Positions 34,888-44,298 of a stretch of 56,704 nucleotides of DNA are shown here, piece after piece. Both the position numbers and the translations under genes were made by a program. The stretch's first letter is position 1. Each line of letters opens with the position of its first letter. The stretch comes from Burkholderiales bacterium (lineage in GTDB: Bacteria; Pseudomonadota; Gammaproteobacteria; Burkholderiales; Casimicrobiaceae), in contig JANXNI010000059.1 in NCBI GenBank assembly GCA_025354165.1, forward strand, positions 1-56,704. Direction: 5' to 3'. A model generated the notes under the pieces. It saw only the letters and a list, made by a program, of their open reading frames with translations. It was not told the DNA's origin and did not search any database.

Positions 34888-36036
34888 CTAGCCGCCGATG
34901 TAGCTCATTTCTACTTTTCGTAATTTTGCGGTGTCTGCGGTGCGGATTTCGCTATAGCGATCCGTGCGGACTTGCCACAAACCGGCGAGCAACGCGGCGA
35001 TGTCGTCGTCGTTCGCGCCATCACGCAGCAACGCGCGGAAATCAACGCCGTGATCGGCGAACAGGCAGGTGTAAATCTTGCCGTCGGTGGAGAGGCGGGC
35101 TCGTGTGCAGGTATTACAAAAGGCTTGGGTGACGCTGGAGATCACGCCGATTTCTCCGCCGCCGTCAGCGTAGCGCCAGCGTTCGGCGACTTCGCCCGCG
35201 TAATGCGCGTCCACGGCCACGAGCGGATGCTCCGCGTGAACTGCGGCCACAATGTCGCGGCTCGCCATCACGTCATCCATGCGCCAGCCGTTGGTCGAGC
35301 CGACGTCCATGAATTCGATGAAACGAACGATGACGCCCGTGCCTTTGAAATGCCGCGCCATATCGACCACCGTGTGATCGTTAACGCCGCGTTTGACGAC
35401 CATGTTTACTTTGATCGGAGCAAGGCCAGCAGCCAGCGCGGCGTCGATGCCCTTGAGCACATCGGCGACCGGAAAATCCACGTCATTCATCGCGCGAAAG
35501 ATCGCGTCATCCATCGAATCGAGCGATACCGTGATGCGCTGCAAGCCCGCGCCCTTCAACGCTTTCGCCTGTCTGACGAGCGTTGAACCGTTGGTGGTTA
35601 GCGTCAGGTCGAGCGCCTTGCCCGAAGGCGTGCGAATGTGCGAGAGCATTTCGATCAGCGTTGGCAAATTGCGCCGCAACGTAGGCTCGCCGCCCGTCAG
35701 GCGCAATTTCTCAACGCCCAGTTCCGCAGCAATTTTCGAGAAACGGGTGATCTCTTCAAATGTGAGCAATGCGTCATGCGGTAGAAATTTGTAGCCGGGT
35801 CCGAAAACGTCTTTCGGCATGCAGTAGGTGCAACGGAAATTGCATTTGTCGGTGACCGAAATGCGCAGGTCGTGCAAGCGGCGGTGGCGTGGGTCGGTCA
35901 ACGTGGAGGACGCACGCGCAGCGTTCAAGGCGGCAAGCGACAACGGCTGTGGCGCGCTCGGCGAGCGCACGTCGAACAGCGGAATCACAGTTCCGGGAAC
36001 GCGCGAATTGGCGTTGATTGTGGAGAACTCACCCAT
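34888..36036 (-). CDS. moaA: GTP 3',8-cyclase MoaA (molybdenum cofactor synthesis)
   Basis: MoaA is a radical-SAM enzyme that converts GTP to 3',8-cH2GTP, the first step of molybdopterin synthesis. The 382-residue protein has the N-terminal cluster motif [15 protein letters not shown] (CxxxCxxC), [14 protein letters not shown], a second C-terminal cluster [18 protein letters not shown], and the terminal Gly-Gly needed for activity. Divergence from the formate dehydrogenase operon, 66 bases start to start, fits its role, because that enzyme needs the cofactor. Confidence 0.96.
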   Translation of the reverse strand: MGEFSTINANSRVPGTVIPLFDVRSPSAPQPLSLAALNAARASSTLTDPRHRRLHDLRISVTDKCNFRCTYCMPKDVFGPGYKFLPHDALLTFEEITRFSKIAAELGVEKLRLTGGEPTLRRNLPTLIEMLSHIRTPSGKALDLTLTTNGSTLVRQAKALKGAGLQRITVSLDSMDDAIFRAMNDVDFPVADVLKGIDAALAAGLAPIKVNMVVKRGVNDHTVVDMARHFKGTGVIVRFIEFMDVGSTNGWRMDDVMASRDIVAAVHAEHPLVAVDAHYAGEVAERWRYADGGGEIGVISSVTQAFCNTCTRARLSTDGKIYTCLFADHGVDFRALLRDGANDDDIAALLAGLWQVRTDRYSEIRTADTAKLRKVEMSYIGG

Positions 36037-36102
36037 GCTTAATGTCGTTGCCTAATCGTTGCCACTAATGATCGAAGCCTGCCATTCTGCTAGATTCAGT
36101 GG

Positions 36103-36666
36103 GTGAGTGCGAATTTGAGTTTTTGTCCCGATGCCATTGGCGTCAATACCCCCACACCGCTTGTGGACGCGTGGACGGCGAGCGTGAAGTTCCGCAAACG
36201 TGCGGTGACCAGCCGGTGGGCTGATTTTGAGTGGGACACGGCGAGTGTTTCGGTTGCCGACGATCAGCCGATTGATCGCGTTGGCCCTGTCGAATGCGTG
36301 GTCGGCGACGAAGTTCAGTGGCACTACGATGGCGAACGGATCGAACTTCATCCTTCAGAGGGTGAGGGCTATTGGCTCAATCTCAATTCGCCGGGGCCGT
36401 GCATTTTCGTCATGTGGCGTCTGGAAGAAGGCGATCAAGTGCCGCGACCTGCTGTTGTGACCCTGTCGTACAACGAGGCCGGTCGCATGCTCGATGCGGG
36501 CGACCACGTGGACAATGTACCGATGCCGGACGATCTCAAATCCGCTTTACTGGTGTACACCAACGCGCACTATAAACCAGAACCAAAAAAGAAAGTAAGA
36601 CGCAACGATCCGTTCAAGGACGGCGCGTTTCGCCGTGAACCCGGGGCAGGTGCTGATCGTGGTTGA
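36103..36666 (+). CDS. DUF3305 protein, formate dehydrogenase accessory
   Basis: The product has 187 residues and starts at GTG. The sequence (KFRKRAVTSRWADFEWDTASV, WRLEEGDQVPRPAVVTLSYN, PMPDDLKSALLVYTNAHYKP) matches the DUF3305 family, which occurs beside formate dehydrogenase genes in betaproteobacteria; its biochemical role is not known. It is the first gene of the operon and overlaps the DUF3306 gene by 32 bases. The C-terminus is Lys/Arg-rich (PKKKVRRNDPF). Confidence 0.85.
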   Translation: MSANLSFCPDAIGVNTPTPLVDAWTASVKFRKRAVTSRWADFEWDTASVSVADDQPIDRVGPVECVVGDEVQWHYDGERIELHPSEGEGYWLNLNSPGPCIFVMWRLEEGDQVPRPAVVTLSYNEAGRMLDAGDHVDNVPMPDDLKSALLVYTNAHYKPEPKKKVRRNDPFKDGAFRREPGAGADRG

Positions 36667-37483
36667 TTTGAAAACGGTGCAGCCCGCTGAAGGCTTGTCG
36701 CTTTCGCGCTGGTCGCGGTTGAAGCGGCGTGGTGGTGAGGCGGCGATCGCGCCTGCATCCGAGGTTTTGACTGTGCCGGAAGACGCTAGCGACGCGGCGT
36801 TGCCGTTGACTGCTGCCGATGCGGAAAATGTGGCGGAACTCAATTTGCCGCAGTTATCTTCGATTTCGCTCACTGAAGATTTCACGCCGTTCATGCAGGC
36901 CAAAGTGCCGCAAGCGCTGAGACGGCAGGCTTTGAAAGCGTTGTTCAAAGAACCGCATTTCAATGTGATGGATGGGTTAGATACGTACATCGACGATTAC
37001 ACGGTGTTTGAACCGATCACACCTGAAGTGATGGCAACGTTGTCGTCGTGGAAGACCATCATGAATCCCACGCAGCAGGTGGTGACACCGGGTGGGTACG
37101 CGGTGGATATTGAGAGTGAGGAGGGGAAGGCGGTTTTGGCGGCGCGGGAAGACGCGGCATCGCTCGATCAAACTGTGTTGTTAAGCAACGATACCCCTCA
37201 CCCTAACCCTCTCCCGCAAGGGGAGAGGGGATCCGAAGCGCACCATTCCGAAGCCATTGCGTGTGAGCAAGGTTTGGCCCCCTCTCCCCTAGCGCGAGAC
37301 TCGACTCACTTGTCGCCGCCTGGCTCTGGGGGTGAGGGGGCTGGTGAACAGGCAAAACCAACGCCGGACAACTCAAACGCCATCGCGCCAATTCAACACC
37401 CCCGCCACAACAAACGCGTAAGCGACTTCGCCTACGTCGACGCGCCAGAAGTACCACCGCTCGGCACAGAAAAAGCAGAATGA
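36635..37483 (+). CDS. DUF3306 protein with an in-frame repeat insertion
   Basis: The product has 282 residues from the GTG at 36635; several GTG/TTG codons nearby make the exact start uncertain. The family signature LSLSRWSRLKRRGGEAA is near the N-terminus, and the core (FMQAKVPQALRRQALKALFK, FNVMDGLDTYIDDYTVFEPI) is typical of DUF3306. After residue 187 it reads HPNPLPQGERGSEAHHSE and on to LSPPGSGGEG: translation of a palindromic dispersed repeat of about 150 bases. The natural tail (RVSDFAYVDAPEVPPLG) then resumes. The frame is kept. Confidence 0.85.
   Translation: MNPGQVLIVVDLKTVQPAEGLSLSRWSRLKRRGGEAAIAPASEVLTVPEDASDAALPLTAADAENVAELNLPQLSSISLTEDFTPFMQAKVPQALRRQALKALFKEPHFNVMDGLDTYIDDYTVFEPITPEVMATLSSWKTIMNPTQQVVTPGGYAVDIESEEGKAVLAAREDAASLDQTVLLSNDTPHPNPLPQGERGSEAHHSEAIACEQGLAPSPLARDSTHLSPPGSGGEGAGEQAKPTPDNSNAIAPIQHPRHNKRVSDFAYVDAPEVPPLGTEKAE
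37195..37345. repeat. Palindromic dispersed repeat within the DUF3306 gene
   Basis: It contains CCCTCACCCTAACCCTCTCC, CGCAAGGGGAGAGGGG and, further on, CCCCCTCTCCCCTAGCG and GGGGGTGAGGGGGC as the inverted partner. The first core matches the repeat inside the recJ-linked gene. Insertion near the protein C-terminus, in a likely flexible region, may have made it tolerable. Confidence 0.8.
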
Positions 37484-39546
37484 CCCGACAAGTAAATTTA
37501 TGTTCGTGCAACCGCACGATGCCGTTTGACGCGGCAGCTTTTGCCAGAGCGGCGGCGACCGCTGGCGCAGCGAGTGTGCAAAGTTTCGACGCAATGTGTC
37601 AGCATGAACTTGCCCGCTTTGGTGATGTGATCGACGGCGATGCGCTGGTTGCCTGTACGCAGGAAGCTCGATTGCTGGGCGAGGCTGCGGGGGATTCGAA
37701 CAAAGTTTCCACCGTTCGTTTTTTTAATATTCGCGAGAAGGCGGGCTGGTCAAAAGAGTCGTCGTTTGCCACGCCAAAACTCGCTGCGCTGATTGCTGAG
37801 GCGATGCTGCCGGACGCCGCACCCACGACGCAGGTCTCCTACAAAAGTAGCGGGCAAACGCTCATCATCGGACCGATGCGTGATGCGCTGGCAATCGCGG
37901 ATTCGCTTAAAGGCGCGCTGTCGGTGAACGTTCTGGTTACTGACCGCGACGGTGAACTTCCTGCGACGCGCGACTACCCCGTCTTGAGCGGAACGAATGT
38001 CAAAACCACTGGCTGGTTAGGCGCGTTCAAAGCGAGCTGGCAGCAGGCGAATCCCATTGATCTCGATGCGTGTACGCGCTGCAATGCCTGTGTGCGCGCC
38101 TGCCCCGAGGGTGCGATTGATCTGAGTTATCAGGTGAATCTCGAAGCCTGCAAATCGCATCGTGACTGCGTGGCCGTTTGCGGCGATATGAAGGCGATTG
38201 ATTTTGCGAGGGCCGACGTCGCGCGCGGTGGCGATTTCGACGTTGTAATCAATCTCAGTGAAGCTAAGCTCTTTACGCAACATCAGCCGCCGCAAGGTTA
38301 CTTCGCACCGGGATTCGATGCGATTTCGCGTGTAAAAATGATTGCCGAAGTTGCGACACTTGTCGGCGAATTTGAAAAACCAAAATACTTCAACTATCGC
38401 GCCAACATCTGCGCGCACAGCCGCAACAAGAAGACCGGCTGCACACAATGCATCGATGTTTGCTCGACGCGAGCCATCGCGGCAAAGGGCGATCAGGTTG
38501 AGGTGACGCCGCAGCTGTGCATGGGCTGCGGCGCCTGCACGACGGTTTGCCCATCGGGCGCGCTGGGATTTGCAGTGCCACGCGTGGCCGATCTTGGTAG
38601 CCGGATCAAGGCGCTGCTGAAAACTTTTCACGTTGCGGGTGGCCGCGATTCTGCTCTGTTGCTGCATGATGAAGGCGAAGGCGCGACCGCGATTGCCGAT
38701 CTTGCGCGACGCGGCGACGGGCTGCCAGCGCGCTACATTCCGGTTTCGCTGCATCATCCCGCCGCAGCGGGCCTCGACGTGTGGCTCGGCGCGATTGCCT
38801 ACGGTGCGACCGAAGTATCCGTGCTCTTAACCCGAGGCATTGCGCCGGACTATGGCTTCGCCTTGCGGGCGCAGGCGGAGATTGCCAATCAGGTGCTCAC
38901 GGCGCTGGGCTATCAGGATGCGCGGGTTCGCGTTATCGATGAACGCGAGCTGGCGTTCCCGGATTGGGCCGCCACGCGCGGATTGGGTGTTCGCGTGCCG
39001 GCGACGTTCAATCTGGGGAACGACAAGCGCGGAACCCTTGAGGCAGTGTTTGCACATTTGCTCGAGCACGCGCCGACACCTAAGTCCCTTATCCGGCTGG
39101 AGCCAGGTTCGCCGTTTGGTGAAATCGTCGTCAACGCCGACAAGTGCACCATGTGCCTTGCATGCGTAGGTAGCTGCCCGGAAGGCGCGCTCGCGGACAA
39201 TCCTGAGCTGCCACAACTGCGTTTCATCGAGACGAAATGTGTGCAATGTGGCCTCTGCGAAAAGACTTGTCCTGAGCAGGCAATCACGCTGGTTCCGCGC
39301 CTCAATCTCACGCCAGAAGCAAAAAAGCCGCGCGTTTTGAACGAGGCAGAAATTCTCGGCTGCCTGCGCTGCGGCAAACCGCTCGGTGCCAAAAAGATGA
39401 TTGAAAACATGTTTAACAAACTGGCATCCCACAGTATGTTTCCGGACGAACAGTCGCGCAACCGCATCAAGATGTGCGCAGATTGCCGTGTGGTGGATTT
39501 GTATTCGGAAGAGAAACCGCTGGATATTCGGAATCTTGCGAAATGA
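37480..39546 (+). CDS. Polyferredoxin-type 4Fe-4S protein of the formate dehydrogenase operon
   Basis: The product has 688 residues. Four or more 4Fe-4S sites are visible: CTRCNACVRACPEGAID, CMGCGACTTVCPSGALG, CTMCLACVGSCPEGALA and CVQCGLCEKTCPEQAIT, plus cysteine pairs in HSRNKKTGCTQCIDVCS, CLRCGKPLG and CADCRVV near the end. It probably moves electrons or helps insert clusters; a precise role is not established for this family. It overlaps the DUF3306 stop by four bases and the TorD-like gene by four bases at the other end, so translation is coupled. Confidence 0.88.
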   Translation: MTRQVNLCSCNRTMPFDAAAFARAAATAGAASVQSFDAMCQHELARFGDVIDGDALVACTQEARLLGEAAGDSNKVSTVRFFNIREKAGWSKESSFATPKLAALIAEAMLPDAAPTTQVSYKSSGQTLIIGPMRDALAIADSLKGALSVNVLVTDRDGELPATRDYPVLSGTNVKTTGWLGAFKASWQQANPIDLDACTRCNACVRACPEGAIDLSYQVNLEACKSHRDCVAVCGDMKAIDFARADVARGGDFDVVINLSEAKLFTQHQPPQGYFAPGFDAISRVKMIAEVATLVGEFEKPKYFNYRANICAHSRNKKTGCTQCIDVCSTRAIAAKGDQVEVTPQLCMGCGACTTVCPSGALGFAVPRVADLGSRIKALLKTFHVAGGRDSALLLHDEGEGATAIADLARRGDGLPARYIPVSLHHPAAAGLDVWLGAIAYGATEVSVLLTRGIAPDYGFALRAQAEIANQVLTALGYQDARVRVIDERELAFPDWAATRGLGVRVPATFNLGNDKRGTLEAVFAHLLEHAPTPKSLIRLEPGSPFGEIVVNADKCTMCLACVGSCPEGALADNPELPQLRFIETKCVQCGLCEKTCPEQAITLVPRLNLTPEAKKPRVLNEAEILGCLRCGKPLGAKKMIENMFNKLASHSMFPDEQSRNRIKMCADCRVVDLYSEEKPLDIRNLAK

Positions 39547-40178
39547 GCAGCACAGTTGCACCACTCAAACTCGGTGCGTATGTGTCGCCCGAAGACCACG
39601 GCCGCGCAAATTTCTACGCGCTAATCTCGCGTCTGTTTGCCGATGCGCCAGATCAGGCATTGCTGCAGGCAATTGCCGGTTCTCCACCCCTGCCCAGCGA
39701 CGACACTGGCGAACCTCTTTCGCTTGGCTGGTCCAAATTGATTGCCGCGTCCTCGGTGATGGATTCGGAGGCGGCACGCGAAGAGTACGACGCGCTTTTC
39801 ATTGGCGTCGGCAAAGCACCGGTCAATTTGCATGCGTCGCATCACCTGACGGGCTTCATGATGGAGACGCCGCTGGCTGAGGTGCGCGGCACGCTTGCCA
39901 CACTAGGGTTTGCCCGCGTCGAATCGCAAACCGTCGTTGAGGATCACCTCGCCGCGCTCTGCGAAGTCATGCGTCTATTGATTGTCGGGGCTGATGGCAT
40001 TGCGCCTGGGTCTGTGTCTACGCAAAAGCAATTTTTTGAATTGCACATCTCGGCGTGGTTCGATCTCTGTTGCACTGCGATAATGAAATCTACGCTTGCT
40101 AATTTCTATAGCGTGGTAGCACAATTCACCAGTAGCTTTCTGCTGGTTGAACGCGAAGCGTTCGCCATCGATGTATAA
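39543..40178 (+). CDS. TorD/DmsD-family chaperone for the formate dehydrogenase
   Basis: The product has 211 residues from the ATG at 39543, overlapping the previous stop (ATGA). It has the helical TorD pattern: RANFYALISRLFADAPDQALL, EEYDALFIGVGKAPVNLHAS, and a C-terminal FFELHISAWFDLCCTAI. Such chaperones bind the TAT signal of molybdoenzymes and guard cofactor insertion before export, which fits the RRSFLKR signal of the catalytic subunit. Confidence 0.88.
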   Translation: MSSTVAPLKLGAYVSPEDHGRANFYALISRLFADAPDQALLQAIAGSPPLPSDDTGEPLSLGWSKLIAASSVMDSEAAREEYDALFIGVGKAPVNLHASHHLTGFMMETPLAEVRGTLATLGFARVESQTVVEDHLAALCEVMRLLIVGADGIAPGSVSTQKQFFELHISAWFDLCCTAIMKSTLANFYSVVAQFTSSFLLVEREAFAIDV

Positions 40179-40220
40179 AAATTTATAAAGCTCAAACAAG
40201 TTGTATCAAGGAGTGCGTTT

Positions 40221-40427
40221 ATGAGTAGCAACAAATCCGGCGCGGACATGAAACGTCGTGGCTTTTTGTTGGCTGGCGGTGTGGGTGCGGCGGGCGCTGT
40301 CGCCGTTGCCGTGATGCCTGCGGTCAAGCACGCGGTTCCGGCGGTCGCCAAGAAGGCAGTACCTGAAGGCGCTGGCTATCAGGACACGGACCACATTCGT
40401 ACGTATTACGATCTGGCTCGCGTTTAG
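40221..40427 (+). CDS. Small twin-arginine-signal protein of the formate dehydrogenase operon
   Basis: The product has 68 residues with AAGGAG before the ATG. It carries KRRGFLLAGGVGAAGAVAV, a twin-arginine-like motif followed by a hydrophobic segment, and a short tail ending DHIRTYYDLARV. Comparable short proteins stand just before formate dehydrogenase alpha genes. Its function is unknown; it may be a small subunit or a membrane anchor. Confidence 0.8.
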   Translation: MSSNKSGADMKRRGFLLAGGVGAAGAVAVAVMPAVKHAVPAVAKKAVPEGAGYQDTDHIRTYYDLARV

Positions 40428-40457
40428 CCTGGTCGCCCAAGTTTTCCGGAGAACATC

Positions 40458-43388
40458 ATGCTCGTAAGAAAATCTCACGATGTGGACGGCACGCGCTTGT
40501 CCGAACATACCTCCATGCGTCGGTTTGGCGGTGCCAAGCCTTCGAACACCCTGGATCGCCGCTCGTTTTTGAAACGTTCGGGTATCGGTATTGGGGCAGG
40601 TGCATTCGCTAGTCAACTGCCGCTCGGATTTGTCGGAAAAGCCGAGGCAGCGGCACCTGCTGAAGGTGGCGGCAAACCGGAAGTCAAGCGCACGGTGTGC
40701 TCACACTGCTCCGTTGGCTGCGCCATTGATGCAATCGTAGAAAACGGCGTCTGGACGCGACAAGAGCCGGTGTTTGATTCACCGATCAACCTGGGCGCAC
40801 ATTGCGCCAAAGGTGCGGCCATTCGCGAACACGGCCACGGCGAACATCGCCTGAAGTATCCAATGAAACTGGTGAACGGAAAGTACGTCCGCATCAGTTG
40901 GGAACAGGCGCTGAACGAGGTGGGTGACAAGCTCATCGATCTGCGTAAAACGGCGGGGCCAGACAGCGTATTTTGGGTTGGCTCTTCGAAGCACAACAAC
41001 GAACAGTCGTACATGTTCCGGAAGTTTGTGAGCATGTTCGGCTCCAACAACTGCGACCATCAGGCGCGTATCTGTCACTCCACAACGGTCGCAGGTGTTG
41101 CCAACACCTGGGGCTACGGTGCGATGACCAATTCCTACAACGACATGCAGAACACCAAGTGTGCGCTGTACATCGGTTCGAATGCGGCAGAGGCGCATCC
41201 GGTGTCAATGTTGCACATGCTGCACGCCAAGGAAACGGGCGCAAAACTCATCGTGATTGACCCGCGCTTCACACGCACAGCGGCGAAAGCGGATGAATAC
41301 GTGCGAATCCGCTCGGGCTCCGATATCGCTTTTTTGTTCGGCATGCTGCACCACATTTTCAAGAATGGCTGGGAAGACAAGAAGTACATCAATGATCGCG
41401 TCTACGGCATGGACAAAGTCAAAGAAGAGGTGTTGGCCAAATGGACGCCGGACAACGTTGAGGCCGCCTGCGGCGTGCCCGAAGCGCGTATGGCAGAAAT
41501 CGCCAAAATGTTCGCGACCAATCGTCCTTCAACGCTCGTCTGGTGCATGGGGCAAACCCAGCACACGATCGGCAACGCGATGGTGCGTGCCAGCTGCATC
41601 GTTCAGTTAGCGCTTGGCAACGTTGGCGTATCCGGCGGCGGTGCCAACATCTTCCGTGGTCACGACAACGTACAGGGCGCGACGGATGTAGGCCCGAATC
41701 CTGATTCACTGCCGGGCTATTACGGTATTGCAACGGGTGCGTGGAAGCACTGGTCTACCGTTTGGGGTGTGGACTATGAATGGCTGAAGAAGCAGTTTGC
41801 CTCGCAGACGATGATGGAAAAGCCGGGCATGACGGTGTCGCGCTGGATCGACGGCGTGCTGGATCCGAACGACACGATCGATCAGGACTCGAACCTCAAA
41901 GCCATCGTGTTCTGGGGCCATGCGCCGAACTCGCAAACGCGCGGGCTAGAGATGAAAACGGCAATGGAAAAGGTCGATATGATGGTCATCATTGACCCGT
42001 ATCCAACCGCGTCCTCTGCAATGCCGGATCGCAAAGACGGGGTGTACCTGTTACCAGCATGTACGCAGTTTGAAACCAGTGGCTCCGTTACCGCTTCCAA
42101 CCGTTCGCTTCAGTGGCGCGAGCGCGTCATTAGCCCGCTGTTCGAATCGCAGACTGATCACGCCATCATGTACGCGTTTGCCAAGAAGTTTGGATTCGAT
42201 AAAGAGTTCGTCAAGAACTGCAAAATCGTTCGGCCCGACGGCGAGAAGAAGTGGGAAGAGCCGGAACCAGAGGACATGCTGCGCGAAATCAACGCTGGCT
42301 CGTGGACCATTGGCTACACAGGGCAATCACCAGAACGTTTGAAGCTTCATATGAAGAACATGAACACGTTCGACCCGAAAACGCTCAGGGCAAATGGTGG
42401 GCCATGCAATGGCGATTACTTTGGCTTGCCGTGGCCGTGTTACGGCACGCCCGAGTTGAAACATCCGGGTTCGCCGAACCTGTACGACACGTCGAAACAT
42501 GTCATGGACGGCGGTGGTAACTTCCGCGCTAACTTTGGCGTGGAACGCGATGGCGTATCACTGCTAGCCGAGGACGGTTCGCACTCGAAGGGTTCTGACT
42601 TGACCACAGGGTACCCGGAATTCGATCATGTGCTGATGAAAAAGCTGGGCTGGTGGGACGAACTCACCGATGCGGAGAAAAAGAAGGCCGAAGGCAAAAA
42701 CTGGAAGACCGATCTGTCAGGCGGGATTCAACGCGTGGTGATGAAGAACCACGGCTGCCATCCCTTCGGTAACGCCAAAGCTCGCGCCGTCGTCTGGAAC
42801 TTTCCGGACGCAATTCCGCAGCATCGGGAGCCGCTGTACGGCACAAACGCTGAGTTGGCTAAAAAGTATCCAACTCACGCGGATAAAGGCGGCGCTTTCT
42901 GGCGCGTCAAGACGCTGTACAAATCAGTGCAGGACAAGAATATTGCCGACAAGGTCTATGAGAAGTTCCCTCTGGTGCTGACCTCCGGCCGGCTGGTTGA
43001 ATACGAAGGTGGCGGTGAGGAGACGCGTTCCAATCCGTGGCTTGCTGAACTACAGCAGGAAAACTTCATCGAGATCAACACCAGGGACGCCAATGATCGG
43101 GGCGTTCGTAACAACGAATACGTCTGGGTCAAATCGGCGACCGGTGCGCAAATCAAGGTGAAAGCTTTGGTCACCGAGCGCGTTGGTCCCGGCACCACTT
43201 TCATTCCGTTCCACTTTTCGGGGTGGTGGCAGGGCAAAGACAATCTGCAGAAGTATCCCGACGGTGCCGCACCGATCGTCCGTGGCGAAGCGGTCAATAC
43301 CGCCACTACCTACGGTTACGACTCCGTCACGATGATGCAGGAGACCAAGACGACGGTCTGTCAGGTCACGCGATTCGACGCAGCATAA
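40458..43388 (+). CDS. Formate dehydrogenase alpha (catalytic molybdopterin) subunit
   Basis: The subunit oxidises formate to CO2. The 976-residue protein has a TAT signal LDRRSFLKRSGIG (32-44), a 4Fe-4S site at C81, C84, C88 and C116, and the molybdenum-ligand region HQARICHSTTVAGV with cysteine at 206 where selenoenzymes have selenocysteine. Late motifs include LTSGRLVEYEGGGEETRSNP and a C-terminal dinucleotide-binding domain (RNNEYVWVKSATGAQIKVKA). It is followed ten bases later by the beta subunit. This periplasm-facing form resembles FdnG/FdoG. Confidence 0.95.
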   Translation: MLVRKSHDVDGTRLSEHTSMRRFGGAKPSNTLDRRSFLKRSGIGIGAGAFASQLPLGFVGKAEAAAPAEGGGKPEVKRTVCSHCSVGCAIDAIVENGVWTRQEPVFDSPINLGAHCAKGAAIREHGHGEHRLKYPMKLVNGKYVRISWEQALNEVGDKLIDLRKTAGPDSVFWVGSSKHNNEQSYMFRKFVSMFGSNNCDHQARICHSTTVAGVANTWGYGAMTNSYNDMQNTKCALYIGSNAAEAHPVSMLHMLHAKETGAKLIVIDPRFTRTAAKADEYVRIRSGSDIAFLFGMLHHIFKNGWEDKKYINDRVYGMDKVKEEVLAKWTPDNVEAACGVPEARMAEIAKMFATNRPSTLVWCMGQTQHTIGNAMVRASCIVQLALGNVGVSGGGANIFRGHDNVQGATDVGPNPDSLPGYYGIATGAWKHWSTVWGVDYEWLKKQFASQTMMEKPGMTVSRWIDGVLDPNDTIDQDSNLKAIVFWGHAPNSQTRGLEMKTAMEKVDMMVIIDPYPTASSAMPDRKDGVYLLPACTQFETSGSVTASNRSLQWRERVISPLFESQTDHAIMYAFAKKFGFDKEFVKNCKIVRPDGEKKWEEPEPEDMLREINAGSWTIGYTGQSPERLKLHMKNMNTFDPKTLRANGGPCNGDYFGLPWPCYGTPELKHPGSPNLYDTSKHVMDGGGNFRANFGVERDGVSLLAEDGSHSKGSDLTTGYPEFDHVLMKKLGWWDELTDAEKKKAEGKNWKTDLSGGIQRVVMKNHGCHPFGNAKARAVVWNFPDAIPQHREPLYGTNAELAKKYPTHADKGGAFWRVKTLYKSVQDKNIADKVYEKFPLVLTSGRLVEYEGGGEETRSNPWLAELQQENFIEINTRDANDRGVRNNEYVWVKSATGAQIKVKALVTERVGPGTTFIPFHFSGWWQGKDNLQKYPDGAAPIVRGEAVNTATTYGYDSVTMMQETKTTVCQVTRFDAA

Positions 43389-43398
43389 GGAGAACATC

Positions 43399-44037
43399 AT
43401 GGCAAGAATGAAATTTATTTGCGATGCTGAGCGCTGCATCGAATGCAACGGTTGCGTCACCGCCTGCAAAAACGAGCACGATGTGCCGTGGGGCGTGAAC
43501 CGTCGCCGCGTCGTCACCTTGAATGACGGTATCGTTGGCGCTGAGCGCTCGATATCAGTCGCGTGTATGCACTGCTCTGACGCGCCGTGTCAGGCCGTGT
43601 GTCCCGTCAACTGCTTCTACAAGACCGAAGACGGCGTTGTGTTGCATGACAAGGATTTGTGCATCGGTTGTGGTTACTGCTTCTACGCCTGTCCGTTTGG
43701 CGCACCACAGTTCCCGCAAGCTGGAGCCTTCGGTCTGCGCGGCAAGATGGACAAGTGCACCTTCTGCGCGGGCGGCCCGGAAAAAGACGGCTCAAAAGCA
43801 GAGATCGAAAAATACGGACGCAATCGTCTGTCAGAAGGCAAGCTGCCGGCCTGTGCCGAAATGTGCTCGACCAAGGCGCTCCTTGCCGGCGACGGTGATG
43901 TGCTTTCCGATATTTACCGCGAACGCGTGATGCGTCGTGGTCGTGGCGGTGACTTGTGGGGCCACGCGACAGCGTACGGTCGCCCCGATACCAAGGCAAC
44001 GGCGCCTGCGGTTCAATCCATTCCGCAAAAATCATGA
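43399..44037 (+). CDS. Formate dehydrogenase beta (Fe-S) subunit
   Basis: The product has 212 residues with AAGGAG upstream of the ATG. Four 4Fe-4S sites are marked by CIECNGCVTACKNEHD, CMHCSDAPCQAVCPVNCF, CIGCGYCFYACPFGAPQ and the pair CTFCAGG ... CAEMCSTKAL. It carries electrons from the catalytic subunit to the cytochrome b subunit. There is no C-terminal membrane anchor as in E. coli FdnH, so it may resemble the FDH3 type. Its stop overlaps the next start (ATGA). Confidence 0.93.
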   Translation: MARMKFICDAERCIECNGCVTACKNEHDVPWGVNRRRVVTLNDGIVGAERSISVACMHCSDAPCQAVCPVNCFYKTEDGVVLHDKDLCIGCGYCFYACPFGAPQFPQAGAFGLRGKMDKCTFCAGGPEKDGSKAEIEKYGRNRLSEGKLPACAEMCSTKALLAGDGDVLSDIYRERVMRRGRGGDLWGHATAYGRPDTKATAPAVQSIPQKS

Positions 44038-44255
44038 AAAAGCTGCTTATCTCCCTTGTTTCACTTGCGGCGTTGGCAACGTTCGCTGGATGCGGTGAGC
44101 AGCCGCAAACGATCACCGCAAAGCCAGGCACGTCAGCCGCGAAGCCAGACGACCTACCTTATGGCGAAGGCAAGCTATATGCCGACCGCAACGCGTGGCA
44201 GCTTCAGCTTCGTGCACGTGCCGACACTCAGAACGAATACAAGCGCTTCAATTAA
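44034..44255 (+). CDS. Small lipoprotein in the formate dehydrogenase operon
   Basis: The product has 73 residues and overlaps the beta subunit stop by four bases. Lipoprotein signal: LISLVSLAALATFAGC with the cysteine at 19. The mature part (DLPYGEGKLYADRNAWQLQL, RARADTQNEYKRFN) is charged. I do not recognise the family; position implies a structural or assembly role. Confidence 0.75.
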   Translation: MKKLLISLVSLAALATFAGCGEQPQTITAKPGTSAAKPDDLPYGEGKLYADRNAWQLQLRARADTQNEYKRFN

Positions 44256-44298
44256 TTGAGCACCCGAATCCCATGCGTCTTGTCGTAAGGAGCCGTCA

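Noticed and set aside
41050-41100. Possible selenocysteine in the formate dehydrogenase
   Set aside because: The ligand position is an ordinary cysteine codon (RICHS), the frame has no internal TGA, and no SECIS-like need arises.
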